DNA of 16,726 bases from Bacteroidota bacterium. Its GTDB lineage: Bacteria; Bacteroidota; Bacteroidia; Bacteroidales; Paludibacteraceae. The stretch spans positions 1 through 16,726 of the forward strand of contig JAFNAU010000020.1 in assembly GCA_017860335.1 (NCBI GenBank), given 5' to 3'. A program made the position numbers and the translations under genes. This document shows positions 1 to 8,151 of this stretch, piece by piece. The notes below the pieces were generated by a model that was given only the letters and a program-made list of their open reading frames with translations, did no database searches and was not told the DNA's origin. Positions within the stretch are counted from its first letter, which is position 1, and the number at the start of each line of letters is the position of its first letter.

Positions 1-31
1 AATACGATAAAAAACTAAAAATAATCTTTTT

Positions 32-772
32 ATGCCTTCAAAACTGGTTATCATTCCTACTTACAACGAAAAGGAAAACATTGAAAACATCATTCGTGCT
101 GTATTTGCACTCCAGGAAGAGTTTCACCTGTTGGTAATTGACGATGGTTCACCCGATGGAACGGCAGCTATCGTAAAGAACCTCCGGACTGAATTTCCGG
201 AACGCTTATTTATTGTGGAGCGTAAAGGTAAACTGGGATTAGGAACGGCCTATATTACCGGTTTCAAATGGGGTTTGGAGCATGAATATGATTTTATTTT
301 CGAAATGGATGCTGATTTTTCCCACAATCCCCAGGATTTGCTCCGCTTGTATAATGCCTGTGTCAACGAAGGTGCCGATGTGGCCATAGGATCAAGGTAT
401 GTGAGCGGGGTTAATGTGGTAAACTGGCCTATCGGACGTGTGCTGATGTCTTATTTTGCATCCAAATATGTAAAACTGGTCACAGGCTTAAAAATTGCCG
501 ATACTACTGCCGGTTTCAAATGTTACCGCCGTGAAGTGCTCGAAACCATCGAACTGGACAAAATCCGGTTTAAAGGCTATGCTTTTCAGATCGAAATGAA
601 ATTTACAGCATATAAGTGCGGTTTTACACTCAAAGAGGTACCTATAATATTCATCAATCGTCAGCTGGGTACTTCCAAAATGAGCGGTGGTATATTCGGA
701 GAAGCATTTTTGGGGGTAATACAACTGAAACTGTCTTCTCTTACCCGTAAATTTCCGCGAAAAATGATATAA
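32..772 (+). CDS. Family 2 glycosyltransferase, polyprenol monophosphomannose synthase-like
   Basis: The 246-residue protein is a GT-A fold, family 2 glycosyltransferase. It most resembles the DPM1-like enzymes that move mannose (or a related sugar) from GDP-sugar to a polyprenyl phosphate on the cytoplasmic face of the membrane. Visible motifs are PTYNE at residues 9-13, DDGSPDGT at 37-44 (nucleotide binding), the DAD metal-binding motif at 93-95 followed by FSHNP, and DTTAGFKCYRREV near 157-169, which is typical of this branch. There is no C-terminal GtrA-type membrane domain, so it is the short soluble or peripheral form. The ATG at 32 gives a normal N-terminus directly before the first beta strand. 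pyrC follows after 53 bases, a neighbourhood I recall from other Bacteroidota. The sugar and acceptor are inferred from the family. Confidence 0.9.
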   Translation: MPSKLVIIPTYNEKENIENIIRAVFALQEEFHLLVIDDGSPDGTAAIVKNLRTEFPERLFIVERKGKLGLGTAYITGFKWGLEHEYDFIFEMDADFSHNPQDLLRLYNACVNEGADVAIGSRYVSGVNVVNWPIGRVLMSYFASKYVKLVTGLKIADTTAGFKCYRREVLETIELDKIRFKGYAFQIEMKFTAYKCGFTLKEVPIIFINRQLGTSKMSGGIFGEAFLGVIQLKLSSLTRKFPRKMI

Positions 773-825
773 ATAACTATTATTTTACATACTTTCGTTT
801 ATTTACACCTTTAAATAATCGCATT

Positions 826-2169
826 ATGAAAAAATTAATATGCAATGCCAATATTGTCAACGAAGGGCAAATTTTTAAGGGTTCGGTATTAATCAATCAT
901 GACAAGATTGAGCATGTTTACAAGGATGGCGAACAAATCGAATTGAAAAATCCGGTTGAAAAAATCGAAGCGGAAGGGTTGTGGCTAATGCCGGGTGTGA
1001 TTGATGATCAGGTACATTTTCGCGAACCCGGTTTGACTTATAAGGGAGATATTTATACTGAAAGTAAAGCCGCGGTGGCCGGGGGTGTCACCTCCTATAT
1101 GGAAATGCCAAATACAAAGCCCCAAACCACTACGATGGAACTTCTGGAAGAAAAAAATGAACTGGCAGCCTCAAAATCGCTGGCAAATTATTCTTTCTAC
1201 CTGGGTGCCACCAACATGAATATCCGCGATCTAATTAAGGTGGATCCGGGGAAAATATGCGGTGTAAAAGTGTTTATGGGATCATCAACCGGCAACATGC
1301 TGGTCGACGATCTGGAAATACTTAACCGGATTTTTGCAGAAGTTCCCACCCTTATCGCTGTACATTGCGAGGACGAACCAACAATTCTTAAAAATCTGAA
1401 TTACTATAAAAATATTTACGGAGAGAATATTGGTTGTGAGTTTCATCCGCTGATACGTTCCGAAGAAGCTTGCTACAAATCATCTTCTTTTGCAGTGGAA
1501 CTGGCCGAGAAGCATGGTACACGCCTGCATGTGCTGCATTTGTCCACTGCCCGTGAAATGTCGCTGTTCAGAAATGATATCTCGTTGAAAGATAAGAAAA
1601 TAACAGCTGAAGCATGTGTACATCATTTATGGTTTTCGTCCAATGATTATGCGCGTTATGGAAGTCGTATTAAGTGGAATCCGGCTATAAAAACTGAAGC
1701 TGACCGCTTAGCACTCATCGAAGCTGTGAATAACGGTAAGATTGACGTGGTAGCGACAGATCATGCACCTCACGCACTTGATGAGAAAATAGGTAATTGC
1801 TATAAATCATATTCGGGAGGACCACTTGTTCAGCATTCACTTTCGGCAATGCTTCAACTGGCCAATCAGGGTTACTTTAGTATTGTGAAAGTGGTGGAGA
1901 AAATGTGTCATGCACCGGCAGATCTGTTTCGCGTTCACCGCAGAGGATATATCCGCCCTCAGTATTATGCCGACCTGGTGCTCGTCGATCCTCATTTACC
2001 ACAACAGGTAACCGCGCAAAATCTGCTTTATAAATGCGGATGGTCGCCATTTGAAGGAACAACTTTTGATACCGCTGTGGTCACGACTTTTGTTAATGGA
2101 ATAAAAGTTTTCGACAGGGGCGAATGGAACGAAGATCATAAAGGAAAACGTCTGACTTTTGATATATAG
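826..2169 (+). CDS. pyrC: Dihydroorotase
   Basis: This 447-residue amidohydrolase should interconvert N-carbamoyl-L-aspartate and L-dihydroorotate, the third step of pyrimidine synthesis in the cytoplasm. The zinc-site signature is PGVIDDQVHFREPG at 56-69 (H64, R66), followed by MEMPNT at 92-97, GVKVFMGSSTGN at 146-157 with K148, HCED at 180-183, HVLHLS at 235-240 and the catalytic ATDHAPH at 310-316 (D312). FVNG near 422-425 and the surrounding strands form the usual C-terminal composite beta domain. All metal and catalytic residues expected from the family are present and the length is normal, so it should be active. It lies 32 bases before the CNNM-like gene. The nearby alternative families, allantoinase and hydantoinase, fit the GSSTGN and HFREPG signatures less well. 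Confidence 0.96.
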   Translation: MKKLICNANIVNEGQIFKGSVLINHDKIEHVYKDGEQIELKNPVEKIEAEGLWLMPGVIDDQVHFREPGLTYKGDIYTESKAAVAGGVTSYMEMPNTKPQTTTMELLEEKNELAASKSLANYSFYLGATNMNIRDLIKVDPGKICGVKVFMGSSTGNMLVDDLEILNRIFAEVPTLIAVHCEDEPTILKNLNYYKNIYGENIGCEFHPLIRSEEACYKSSSFAVELAEKHGTRLHVLHLSTAREMSLFRNDISLKDKKITAEACVHHLWFSSNDYARYGSRIKWNPAIKTEADRLALIEAVNNGKIDVVATDHAPHALDEKIGNCYKSYSGGPLVQHSLSAMLQLANQGYFSIVKVVEKMCHAPADLFRVHRRGYIRPQYYADLVLVDPHLPQQVTAQNLLYKCGWSPFEGTTFDTAVVTTFVNGIKVFDRGEWNEDHKGKRLTFDI

Positions 2170-2201
2170 TGTTTGTCTGTTAATAATCCTGTGAAACTAT
2201 A

Positions 2202-3385
2202 ATGGAAATAATTATTTTACTGATACTTATATTATTTAACGGTTTTTTTTCGCTTTCAGAAATAGCATTGGTTTCGAGCAAAGAAACCCGGCTTGAACAT
2301 TACAAACAGAATGGTAACAAGGGAGCACTGACAGCCCTGAAGTTACGATCAGATTCTGAAAAATTTCTTTCATCCGTTCAGGTAGGTATTACATTGATCA
2401 GCCTTATTACCGGAGCATACGGTGGAATGAGCCTGGCTGAAGATGTAGCTCCTTTAATTGCCAGGATCGAAAATCTGAGACCATACGCGCCGGGTATTTC
2501 CATGGTAATAATTATGTTTCTGATTACTTATGTTTCGATTGTTGTAGGTGAACTTGTACCGAAAACGGTTGCGCTGAGTAATCCTGAAAAAGTAGCCGTG
2601 AGAGTGGCTCCGATCATCAATTTCTTCAGCAAACTGTTTTATCCCTTCGTTAAATTGCTTTCGTCTTCTACCTCATTTATTACCAAAATGATGGGAGTGG
2701 AGAAACAAACAGAACATCTTACAGAATCGGAGTTGCGTCAAATGATAAAAACTGCATCCATTGAAGGAGTCATCGAAAAAGAACAAAATGAAATACATGA
2801 AAAAGTGTTTTATTTTTCTGACAAGAAAGCTAAACACCTGATGACTCACCGAATGGAGGTGGAGTGGGTCGATATAAATGCACCCGAAGATGAAATCAGA
2901 AAGGGAAGGAATTCAGGGTACGTGATTTGCTCAAAGAGCCCATTGTGGTTCACGAAAATGTGCTTGCACCTAAGGTTTTGCAGAATCTGCGTCAGAACAA
3001 CACACATTTCAGCATTGTAGTAGATGAATACGGCGATTTTGAAGGAATTATTACCCTGCACGATGTTATGGAGAATATCGTGGGATATATACTCGACGAA
3101 GGAGAGGTTGAGGAACCCGATTATTTTGTGCGTGAAGATAATTCGGTACTGGTCAACGGTGATGCTCCCATTGAGGTGCTGATGGAAATTATTGATGATT
3201 TTTATGTGGATTATGATCAGATTGATTATACAACAGTTGCCGGTTTTGTAATCGATCAAATGAATGTAATACCCAAAGCGGGAGATAAAATAATATATCT
3301 GGATTATTATATTGAAATAATGGATATGGACGGCAACAGGATAGACAAGGTGCTTATTTCCAGGATAAAAGATGAGAATGAATAA
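2202..3385 (+). pseudogene. CNNM/CorC (hemolysin C)-family membrane protein, disrupted by an internal deletion and frameshift
   Basis: The reading frame opens at the ATG at 2202. It encodes a DUF21/CNNM transmembrane domain: NGFFSLSEIALVSS at 13-26, GITLISLITGAYGG at 62-75 and GELVPKTVAL at 116-125. A linker (EGVIEKEQNEIHEKVFYFSDKKAKHLMTHR) leads to the start of a CBS pair, ending at DEIRK (residues 230-234, about base 2903). Homology then continues in another frame from about base 2909 (EFRVRDLLKEP...), through the second CBS domain (VVDEYGDFEGIITLHDVMENIVG) and a complete CorC/HlyC C-terminal domain, to the stop at 3383-3385. Against remembered family members about 20-25 residues of the first CBS domain are missing, and the frame change needs 3k+1 lost bases. 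Left unrepaired, the first frame ends out of register at 3020. A TTG at 2927 could start the second part, but that is unlikely to matter. Intact relatives are linked to Mg2+/Co2+ transport or efflux. This could be a true pseudogene or an assembly or sequencing deletion. Confidence 0.85.
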
Positions 3386-3407
3386 CAAAATGACTAATTA
3401 CTAGAAA

Positions 3408-4421
3408 ATGAAAATTAAATTTTTTCCGGCAATACTCCCGCTGGTTTGTCTCTTATTTCTAACGCAGTGCAAGCCTGCAAATAAAGAATATACTTTCCTC
3501 GAAGGAAAAATTTTTGGCACTTTTTATCATGTTACTTATCTGCATCCAAAAGGGATAGACCTGACAAAGGAAATTGAAGAAAGACTCAAAGAATTTGATG
3601 CATCGCTGTCGACCTTCAATCCCAACTCCATCATTTCGCGCATCAACCGCAATGACAGCGATGTAAATACCGATATCTTCTTCGAAGAAATGTATTCCAT
3701 GTCGCGACAGGTATCCATTAAATCTAACGGAGCTTTCGATATTACCGTTGCTCCGCTTGTCAATGCCTGGGGCTTTGGATACGGTAACCACGACACCTCA
3801 CTTAAACCCAACCTGGATACCATAATGCCTTACATCGGCTATCAGAAAATTAAACTCCTCAATCATAAAATGATTAAGGATGATCCGCATATTATGATCG
3901 ACGCAAGTGCTGTTGCCAAAGGACAGGGTTCGGATGTTATTGCCCGGTTGCTGGAAGAATATGGTTGCGAAAATTACATGGTGGAAATAGGAGGGGAGAT
4001 TGCCTGTCAGGGATTAAATCCAAAAGGTGAAAAATGGCATATTGGAATAGATAAACCGGACGATGATCCGGCTGACGAAAATAAAGAACTGCAAACCATT
4101 ATTGCAATCAGCAATGTAGGGATGGCGACGTCGGGTAACTACAGGCAGTTTTATTTCAAAGACGGCAAAAAATATGCTCACACCATCAATCCGCACTCCG
4201 GCTACCCTGTGCAACACAATCTGCTAAGTGCCACTGTGATAGCTCCGACATGTATGCAGGCCGATGCCTATGCAACCGCTTTTATGGTTTTAGGAGTGGA
4301 TAGTAGTATGTCTGTTTGCAGCACAATACCCGATATGGACTGTTATCTTATCTATGCTGATAAAAATGGAGAGTATAAAACGGTTTACACCAAAGGCTTT
4401 CAAAAATACCTGACAGAATGA
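3408..4421 (+). CDS. apbE: FAD:protein FMN transferase, ApbE family lipoprotein
   Basis: The 337-residue protein is a flavin transferase that links FMN covalently to a threonine of target proteins such as NqrB/NqrC or RnfG/RnfD, using FAD and Mg2+. It acts on the outer face of the inner membrane. A lipoprotein signal peptide is clear: a basic N-terminus, hydrophobic segment 6-18 and lipobox LTQC with Cys21. Family motifs are LSTFNPNS at 67-74, GAFDITVAPLVNAWGFG at 108-124, DASAVAKGQGSD at 165-176, EIGGEI at 193-198, HTINPHSGYP at 258-267 and the Mg-binding ADAYATAF at 285-292 (D286, T290). The length fits the family. It follows the broken CNNM gene by 22 bases, so the two were probably co-transcribed. 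No target flavoprotein gene is in the window. Confidence 0.95.
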   Translation: MKIKFFPAILPLVCLLFLTQCKPANKEYTFLEGKIFGTFYHVTYLHPKGIDLTKEIEERLKEFDASLSTFNPNSIISRINRNDSDVNTDIFFEEMYSMSRQVSIKSNGAFDITVAPLVNAWGFGYGNHDTSLKPNLDTIMPYIGYQKIKLLNHKMIKDDPHIMIDASAVAKGQGSDVIARLLEEYGCENYMVEIGGEIACQGLNPKGEKWHIGIDKPDDDPADENKELQTIIAISNVGMATSGNYRQFYFKDGKKYAHTINPHSGYPVQHNLLSATVIAPTCMQADAYATAFMVLGVDSSMSVCSTIPDMDCYLIYADKNGEYKTVYTKGFQKYLTE

Positions 4422-4471
4422 TTGTGTCGGGCTGTAAACTAACTTCATTATCATAAAAAAGATAAATTTAT

Positions 4472-4501
4472 TTTGTATTCCTCTCAAAATAACTAACTTT
4501 G
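4472..4501 (+). promoter_or_regulatory. Bacteroidota-type sigma-A promoter before bamD
   Basis: TTTG at 4472-4475 and TAACTTTG at 4494-4501 match the -33 (TTTG) and -7 (TAnnTTTG) elements of Bacteroidota primary sigma-factor promoters. The 18-base spacing is near the usual 19-21. The start codon at 4518 is 16 bases downstream, which implies a very short leader. The 96-base gap after apbE and this exact -7 match suggest that bamD-rpoZ starts a new transcription unit. Confidence 0.6.
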
Positions 4502-4517
4502 CAGGCTAAAATTCAGT

Positions 4518-5321
4518 ATGAAAAAATATATTCTCCCCATAATTCTGAGCATATTTCTATTCGCATCTTGCAGCGAATATCAGAAATTGCTGAAATCAAC
4601 AGATCCTGAACTCAAATACGATAAAGCTGTGGAGTACTTTACAGCTAAAAAGTACACCAAAGCTATAACCCTGTTTGATGAAGTTAGTCCCTACTACAAA
4701 AATACAGACCGTTCGGAACTGATACTCAATTTTCTGGCTCAGTCATATATTGAGAAAAAAGATTACTATTCAGCCAGCGAATACTATAAAACTTACATTA
4801 AATCGTATCCACGCGGTCGTTACATACAGGAAGCACGTTTCGGAGTAGCGTATTGTTATTACAAGGATTCGCCCGATGTAAGACTCGATCAGGAAAATAC
4901 CAATCTGGCTATCAGCTCATTTCAGGAATTCATAGATTTGTATCCCGAAAACGAACGGGTAAAAGAAGCTACCAAACTATTGGATGAACTGAACGATAAG
5001 CTGGCTTTGAAAGGTCTGACCAATGCAACATTGTATTATAATCTGGGTACTTATCTGGGACGGAATAATTATCTGGCTGCGGTGATTGAAGCCGAAAATA
5101 CTCTGAAAAAATATCCTGCTACCAAGCATCGCGAAGATCTGATGATCATGATATTAAAATCGAAGTATCAGCAGGCGTTGCTGAGCTATGCCGAAACTAA
5201 AGTTGACCGCTATCAGTCGGCAATTGATGAATGTTACAATTATATCAATGAATATCCTGCTGGTAAGTTCAGGAAAAATACCGATGAAATACTGAAAGTG
5301 TCCGAAAACAATATAAAATAA
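4518..5321 (+). CDS. bamD: Outer membrane assembly lipoprotein BamD
   Basis: The 267-residue lipoprotein matches BamD (YfiO/ComL family), the essential TPR-repeat lipoprotein of the BAM complex that inserts beta-barrel proteins into the outer membrane. The signal peptide has hydrophobic residues 4-16 and a lipobox FASC with Cys18. It is followed by the family-typical start (SEYQKLLKSTDPELKYDKA) and helical TPR-like pairs, for example YFTAKKYTKAITLFDEV, YYSASEYYKTYIKSYP, AISSFQEFIDLYP and AVIEAENTLKKYP, ending near EYPAGKFRKNTDEILK. The length is normal. It has its own promoter and lies 22 bases before the omega-like gene, the arrangement I recall across Bacteroidales. Confidence 0.95.
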   Translation: MKKYILPIILSIFLFASCSEYQKLLKSTDPELKYDKAVEYFTAKKYTKAITLFDEVSPYYKNTDRSELILNFLAQSYIEKKDYYSASEYYKTYIKSYPRGRYIQEARFGVAYCYYKDSPDVRLDQENTNLAISSFQEFIDLYPENERVKEATKLLDELNDKLALKGLTNATLYYNLGTYLGRNNYLAAVIEAENTLKKYPATKHREDLMIMILKSKYQQALLSYAETKVDRYQSAIDECYNYINEYPAGKFRKNTDEILKVSENNIK

Positions 5322-5343
5322 AATCGAAAAACGAGTTATTAAT

Positions 5344-5676
5344 ATGGATTACAAAAAATTAAATGCACCATCGTCGACTATTACCCGCGACATGAACTCC
5401 TTATGCGAGAATGTGGGTAACGTGTACGAAACAGTTGCTATTATTGGCAAACGTTCCAACCAGATTGACGTTGAATTGAAGGTAGAACTTGATAAGAAAC
5501 TTCAGGAATTTGCATCATACAGCGACAGCATCGAAGAAGTTTTTGAAAACAGAGAACAGATTGAAATATCCCGTTTCTATGAAAAAATGCCAAAAGCGAC
5601 TTTGCTTGCTACACAGGAATTTATCGAAGATAAAGTATTCTATCGTAATCCACTGAAGGATAAACTGAAAAAATAA
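5344..5676 (+). CDS. rpoZ: RNA polymerase omega subunit, Bacteroidota type
   Basis: The 110-residue protein carries the omega/Rpb6 signature NVYETVAIIGKRSNQI at residues 26-41, equivalent to the NRFELVLVAAKRARQL-like helix of other omegas. A Bacteroidota-specific acidic and helical C-terminal extension (residues 45-100) follows. Omega binds the beta-prime C-terminus and helps assemble or stabilise RNA polymerase. The position immediately after bamD and the length agree with the Bacteroidota form, which is often annotated only as a DNA-directed RNA polymerase subunit omega or hypothetical protein. It ends about 35 bases before a strong hairpin terminator. Confidence 0.88.
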   Translation: MDYKKLNAPSSTITRDMNSLCENVGNVYETVAIIGKRSNQIDVELKVELDKKLQEFASYSDSIEEVFENREQIEISRFYEKMPKATLLATQEFIEDKVFYRNPLKDKLKK

Positions 5677-5710
5677 TTTACTGCAAAAAGTAAACAGTAA
5701 AACGTACATG

Positions 5711-5760
5711 AAAAAAACTGTTTCTTGTCACCGCTAACCGGAGGCAGGAAACTTTTATTT
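5711..5760 (+). terminator. Rho-independent terminator after bamD-rpoZ
   Basis: Arms 5720-5729 (GTTTCTTGTC) and 5743-5752 (GGCAGGAAAC) pair over 10 positions with two G-U wobbles. Beyond one A/A mismatch the stem adds CCG/CGG (5731-5733 with 5739-5741) around the loop CTAAC. An A run (5711-5717) precedes the stem and TTTTATTTT follows at 5753-5761. This is the expected shape for an intrinsic terminator and it separates rpoZ from coaBC. Confidence 0.72.
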
Positions 5761-5790
5761 TAAAATAACTCGTTGTTAGCTGGTTTTTTG

Positions 5791-5798
5791 TATTTTTG
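5791..5798 (+). promoter_or_regulatory. Possible -7 element of a coaBC promoter
   Basis: TATTTTTG matches the Bacteroidota -7 consensus TAnnTTTG and lies just after the terminator, where a new promoter for coaBC is expected. A -33 TTTG at the right distance is missing; the nearest is TTG at 5773-5775, with only 15 bases of spacing. The leader would be about 120 bases. This is a weak call. Confidence 0.3.
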
Positions 5799-5922
5799 TG
5801 AAGCCATCATCTGTCACGTGTTGGCAGCTTTGAACTGGCACAAAGTATAAAACTGAAATAAAACAGAAATACTTATGCTTTTTCAAACCGGCAGTTTTTT
5901 AATATTATAAATAGAACATTTT

Positions 5923-7134
5923 ATGTTAAAGGGTAAAAAGATATTATTGGGCGTCACCGGAAGTATAGCAGCATATAAGTCAGCACAGATTATACGTTTA
6001 CTGGTGAAAGAAGGTGCCGAAGTGAAAGTAATCATGACACCATTGGCTAAAGAGTTTATCACCCCGCTTACGCTGGCTACACTTGCTAAAAATCCCATTC
6101 TTGTTGATTTTTTTGACCCGACCAGCGGCAACTGGAATAGTCATGTCGATTTGGGGTTGTGGGCCGATTTGTTTCTGATTGCACCAGCAACAGCCAATAC
6201 CATGGCTAAAATGGCAAACGGTATAGCCGATAACCTGCTGCTCACTTCGTATCTGTCAGCCCGTGCACCTGTTTTTATCGCTCCTGCCATGGATCTTGAT
6301 ATGTTCTCACATCCGGCAACGCAAAAAAATATAAATACTCTCCGGCAACTCGGATGTACCATCATAGAACCAGCAAGCGGCGAACTGGCAAGCGGACTTG
6401 AAGGAAAAGGGCGCATGGAAGAACCTGAGAAAATCGTTGGCTGTCTGAGAGATTATTTCACACCCAAACCGCTGAAAAATAAAATAATTCTGATTACTGC
6501 CGGTCCTACATACGAAAACATCGATCCTGTCCGTTTTGTTGGTAATTATTCGACCGGGAAAATGGGTTTTGCCCTGGCGGAAGCCTGTGCTGAGGCGGGT
6601 GCTGAGGTTATGCTTATTGCAGGTCCTGTACAACTTAAAACCGGTAATCCACGCGTTACCCGGGTGGATGTAACATCAGCCGATGAAATGTATGCTGAGG
6701 CTGTGAAACGCTTCCCGGAAGCGGACGGAGCGATACTCAGCGCTGCTGTTGCCGACTTCAAACCGGTGAATAAGGCTGAAAAGAAACTTAAACGGGGAAA
6801 GGACAATATAATTCTGGAATTGGTTCCAAATCCGGACATAGCACAGAAACTGGGTGAAATGAAAACCGCTGATCAGTTTTTAGTTGGATTTGCACTTGAA
6901 ACGAACGACGAAGAAGCGAATGCACAGGGTAAACTGGAACGGAAGAATTTCGACCTGATTGTGCTTAATTCGCTGATGGATAAGAATGCGGGCTTCGGTT
7001 ACGATACCAACAAAATTACAATTTTAGGACGTAACGGCTATAAAAAACAATATGAACTGAAAAGCAAACCGGATGTGGCTCGTGATATTGTTGCAGAAAT
7101 CAATGGTTTGAATATAAATAAAACAGAAGAATGA
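5923..7134 (+). CDS. coaBC: Bifunctional phosphopantothenoylcysteine decarboxylase / phosphopantothenate-cysteine ligase
   Basis: The 403-residue protein performs two consecutive steps of coenzyme A synthesis. The CoaB half joins cysteine to 4'-phosphopantothenate, and the CoaC half decarboxylates the product to 4'-phosphopantetheine. The N-terminal flavoprotein domain (1-180) has GVTGSIAAYK at 10-19, the catalytic His in SHVDLGLW (H74), IAPATANTMAK at 86-96, PAMDLDM at 121-127 and the flap GELASGLEGKGRM at 153-165. The C-terminal ligase domain (185-395) has ITAGPTYENIDPVRF at 191-205, GNYSTGKMG at 207-215, SAAVADFKP at 273-281, KKLKR at 287-291 and VGFALET at 321-327. The Cys that is Cys158 in Escherichia coli CoaC appears as Ser157 here. 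The length is standard. recN lies two genes downstream. Confidence 0.96.
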   Translation: MLKGKKILLGVTGSIAAYKSAQIIRLLVKEGAEVKVIMTPLAKEFITPLTLATLAKNPILVDFFDPTSGNWNSHVDLGLWADLFLIAPATANTMAKMANGIADNLLLTSYLSARAPVFIAPAMDLDMFSHPATQKNINTLRQLGCTIIEPASGELASGLEGKGRMEEPEKIVGCLRDYFTPKPLKNKIILITAGPTYENIDPVRFVGNYSTGKMGFALAEACAEAGAEVMLIAGPVQLKTGNPRVTRVDVTSADEMYAEAVKRFPEADGAILSAAVADFKPVNKAEKKLKRGKDNIILELVPNPDIAQKLGEMKTADQFLVGFALETNDEEANAQGKLERKNFDLIVLNSLMDKNAGFGYDTNKITILGRNGYKKQYELKSKPDVARDIVAEINGLNINKTEE

Positions 7135-7150
7135 AACAGCCATGTAAATA

Positions 7151-7158
7151 TACTTTTG
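7151..7158 (+). promoter_or_regulatory. Possible -7 element before the porD-like gene
   Basis: TACTTTTG fits TAnnTTTG and lies in the 90-base gap between coaBC and the next gene, 66 bases before its ATG. No TTTG occurs at a suitable distance upstream, so the promoter may be weak or absent and the gene may be read from coaBC. Confidence 0.25.
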
Positions 7159-7224
7159 ACACTTAAGGGAATGTTTAATGGCGTGTTCCATCTGTCCTTA
7201 ATAAAAAAATAAAAAAATAAACAG

Positions 7225-8118
7225 ATGAAAAAATACCTGTTCATACTGACAATATTAAGTTTCTGTGGCTTGATGGAGGCTCAGGAACTCAAATGCAACC
7301 TGGTGATCAACTCTGATAAAGTGCAGGGCTCTAATAAGGATGTTTTCAAGACATTACAAAAAGAAGCTTCGGAGTTTATGAACAACCGCCGCTGGACCGA
7401 TTTGTCGTTCAGCGAAGAAGAGCGGATTGATTGCAATATGAATATCATAATCAGTGCCGTAGAAGGTGATGGTTACCGGGCTGAACTAACCGTTCAGGCG
7501 CGCAGACCGGTATATAATTCTTCCTATTTTACCTCTTTAATCAATTTCAAGGATAACAGCTTTGCTTTCACTTATAAAGAGTTTGAACCGCTCGAATTTA
7601 GCGAAAATAATCTGCAATCAAATCTGACTTCGGTGCTGGCTTACTATGCTTATCTTATTATCGGTTATGACATGGATTCCTTTTCCCGCCTCGGTGGAAC
7701 TCCTTATTTTCAGGCTGCTGAGAATATCGTTACTCAGGCTCAGAGCACTGATTGGGCTGGTTGGAAAGCATTCGAAAATGACAAAAATCGCTATGCGCTG
7801 ATAAACAACATAATGGATGAGGCTTTTAAGAAATATCGTAATTATTTTTACGAATATCACCGGTACGGACTGGACGAAATGACCGTTAACGTTACAAATG
7901 GCAGGGCAAAAATCCTGGAAGGCTTGCCATTACTTCGTGAAGCGAACAGAGCCCGTCCCTCGGCAGTTGTCATCAGTTCATTCCTCGATGCAAAGAATGA
8001 CGAACTTATAAATATTTTCACAGAAGGAACACAGAAAGAAAAAGAAACAGCTGTTGAAATATTGACCGATATAAATCCTACTTCGGCAAACCGGTACGAA
8101 CAGATTTTCAAGAAATAG
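7225..8118 (+). CDS. porD: DUF4835 family protein, PorD-like (T9SS-associated)
   Basis: The 297-residue secreted protein has a Sec signal peptide (basic MKK, hydrophobic 4-16, likely cleavage after MEA at residue 19). It matches the DUF4835 family, which I recall being named type IX secretion protein PorD. Features consistent with that family are the N-terminal ELKCNLVINSDKVQG with Cys24, the block EFMNNRRWTDLSFSEEERIDCN around 50-71 with Cys70, PVYNSSYFTSLINFKD near 95-110, and the C-terminal DINPTSANRYEQIF. The position between coaBC and recN is the neighbourhood I recall in Bacteroidota. Its mechanistic role in T9SS is poorly known. The family assignment is firm, while the PorD name rests on memory of family naming. 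A T9SS cargo lies on the opposite strand within the window. Confidence 0.82.
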   Translation: MKKYLFILTILSFCGLMEAQELKCNLVINSDKVQGSNKDVFKTLQKEASEFMNNRRWTDLSFSEEERIDCNMNIIISAVEGDGYRAELTVQARRPVYNSSYFTSLINFKDNSFAFTYKEFEPLEFSENNLQSNLTSVLAYYAYLIIGYDMDSFSRLGGTPYFQAAENIVTQAQSTDWAGWKAFENDKNRYALINNIMDEAFKKYRNYFYEYHRYGLDEMTVNVTNGRAKILEGLPLLREANRARPSAVVISSFLDAKNDELINIFTEGTQKEKETAVEILTDINPTSANRYEQIFKK

Positions 8119-8151
8119 TTGTAATTAGTTATTAAGTTATTTGTAATCAGA

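Larger units (their letters stand above)
5677..5922. other. 246-base intergenic gap between rpoZ and coaBC
   Basis: Apart from the terminator at 5711-5760 and a possible promoter element at 5791-5798, nothing recognisable is seen here. No reading frame of useful length or RNA gene was found. In some relatives I recall a small DUF4293 membrane protein gene between rpoZ and coaBC. No trace of its coding sequence is apparent in this gap. Confidence 0.6.

Noticed and set aside
2895..2912. Programmed ribosomal frameshift at the A/G-rich junction of the CNNM gene
   Set aside because: About 20-25 residues of the CBS domain are missing, so a slip of one base could not restore a normal protein, and no slippery heptamer with downstream structure is evident.
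2909..2914. GAATTC at the deletion junction as a sign of a cloning artefact
   Set aside because: The hexamer also occurs elsewhere in the window (16701-16706) and a single site is expected by chance; it cannot be used as evidence.
2846..3388. A 180-codon open frame on the minus strand across the CNNM gene
   Set aside because: Composition is unlike a folded protein (long Ile/Tyr/His-rich stretch) and the plus strand carries clear CBS and CorC homology; it is a shadow frame.
5708..5737. A 9-codon reading frame (MKKTVSCHR) overlapping the terminator hairpin, like a leader peptide
   Set aside because: It is far from coaBC, has no run of one regulatory amino acid and no alternative hairpin was found; a chance ATG is simpler.
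7163..7201. TTAAGG/CCTTAA inverted repeat followed by an A-rich run as a coaBC terminator
   Set aside because: The stem is only six mostly A/T pairs around a 27-base loop and lacks a T run on the plus strand.
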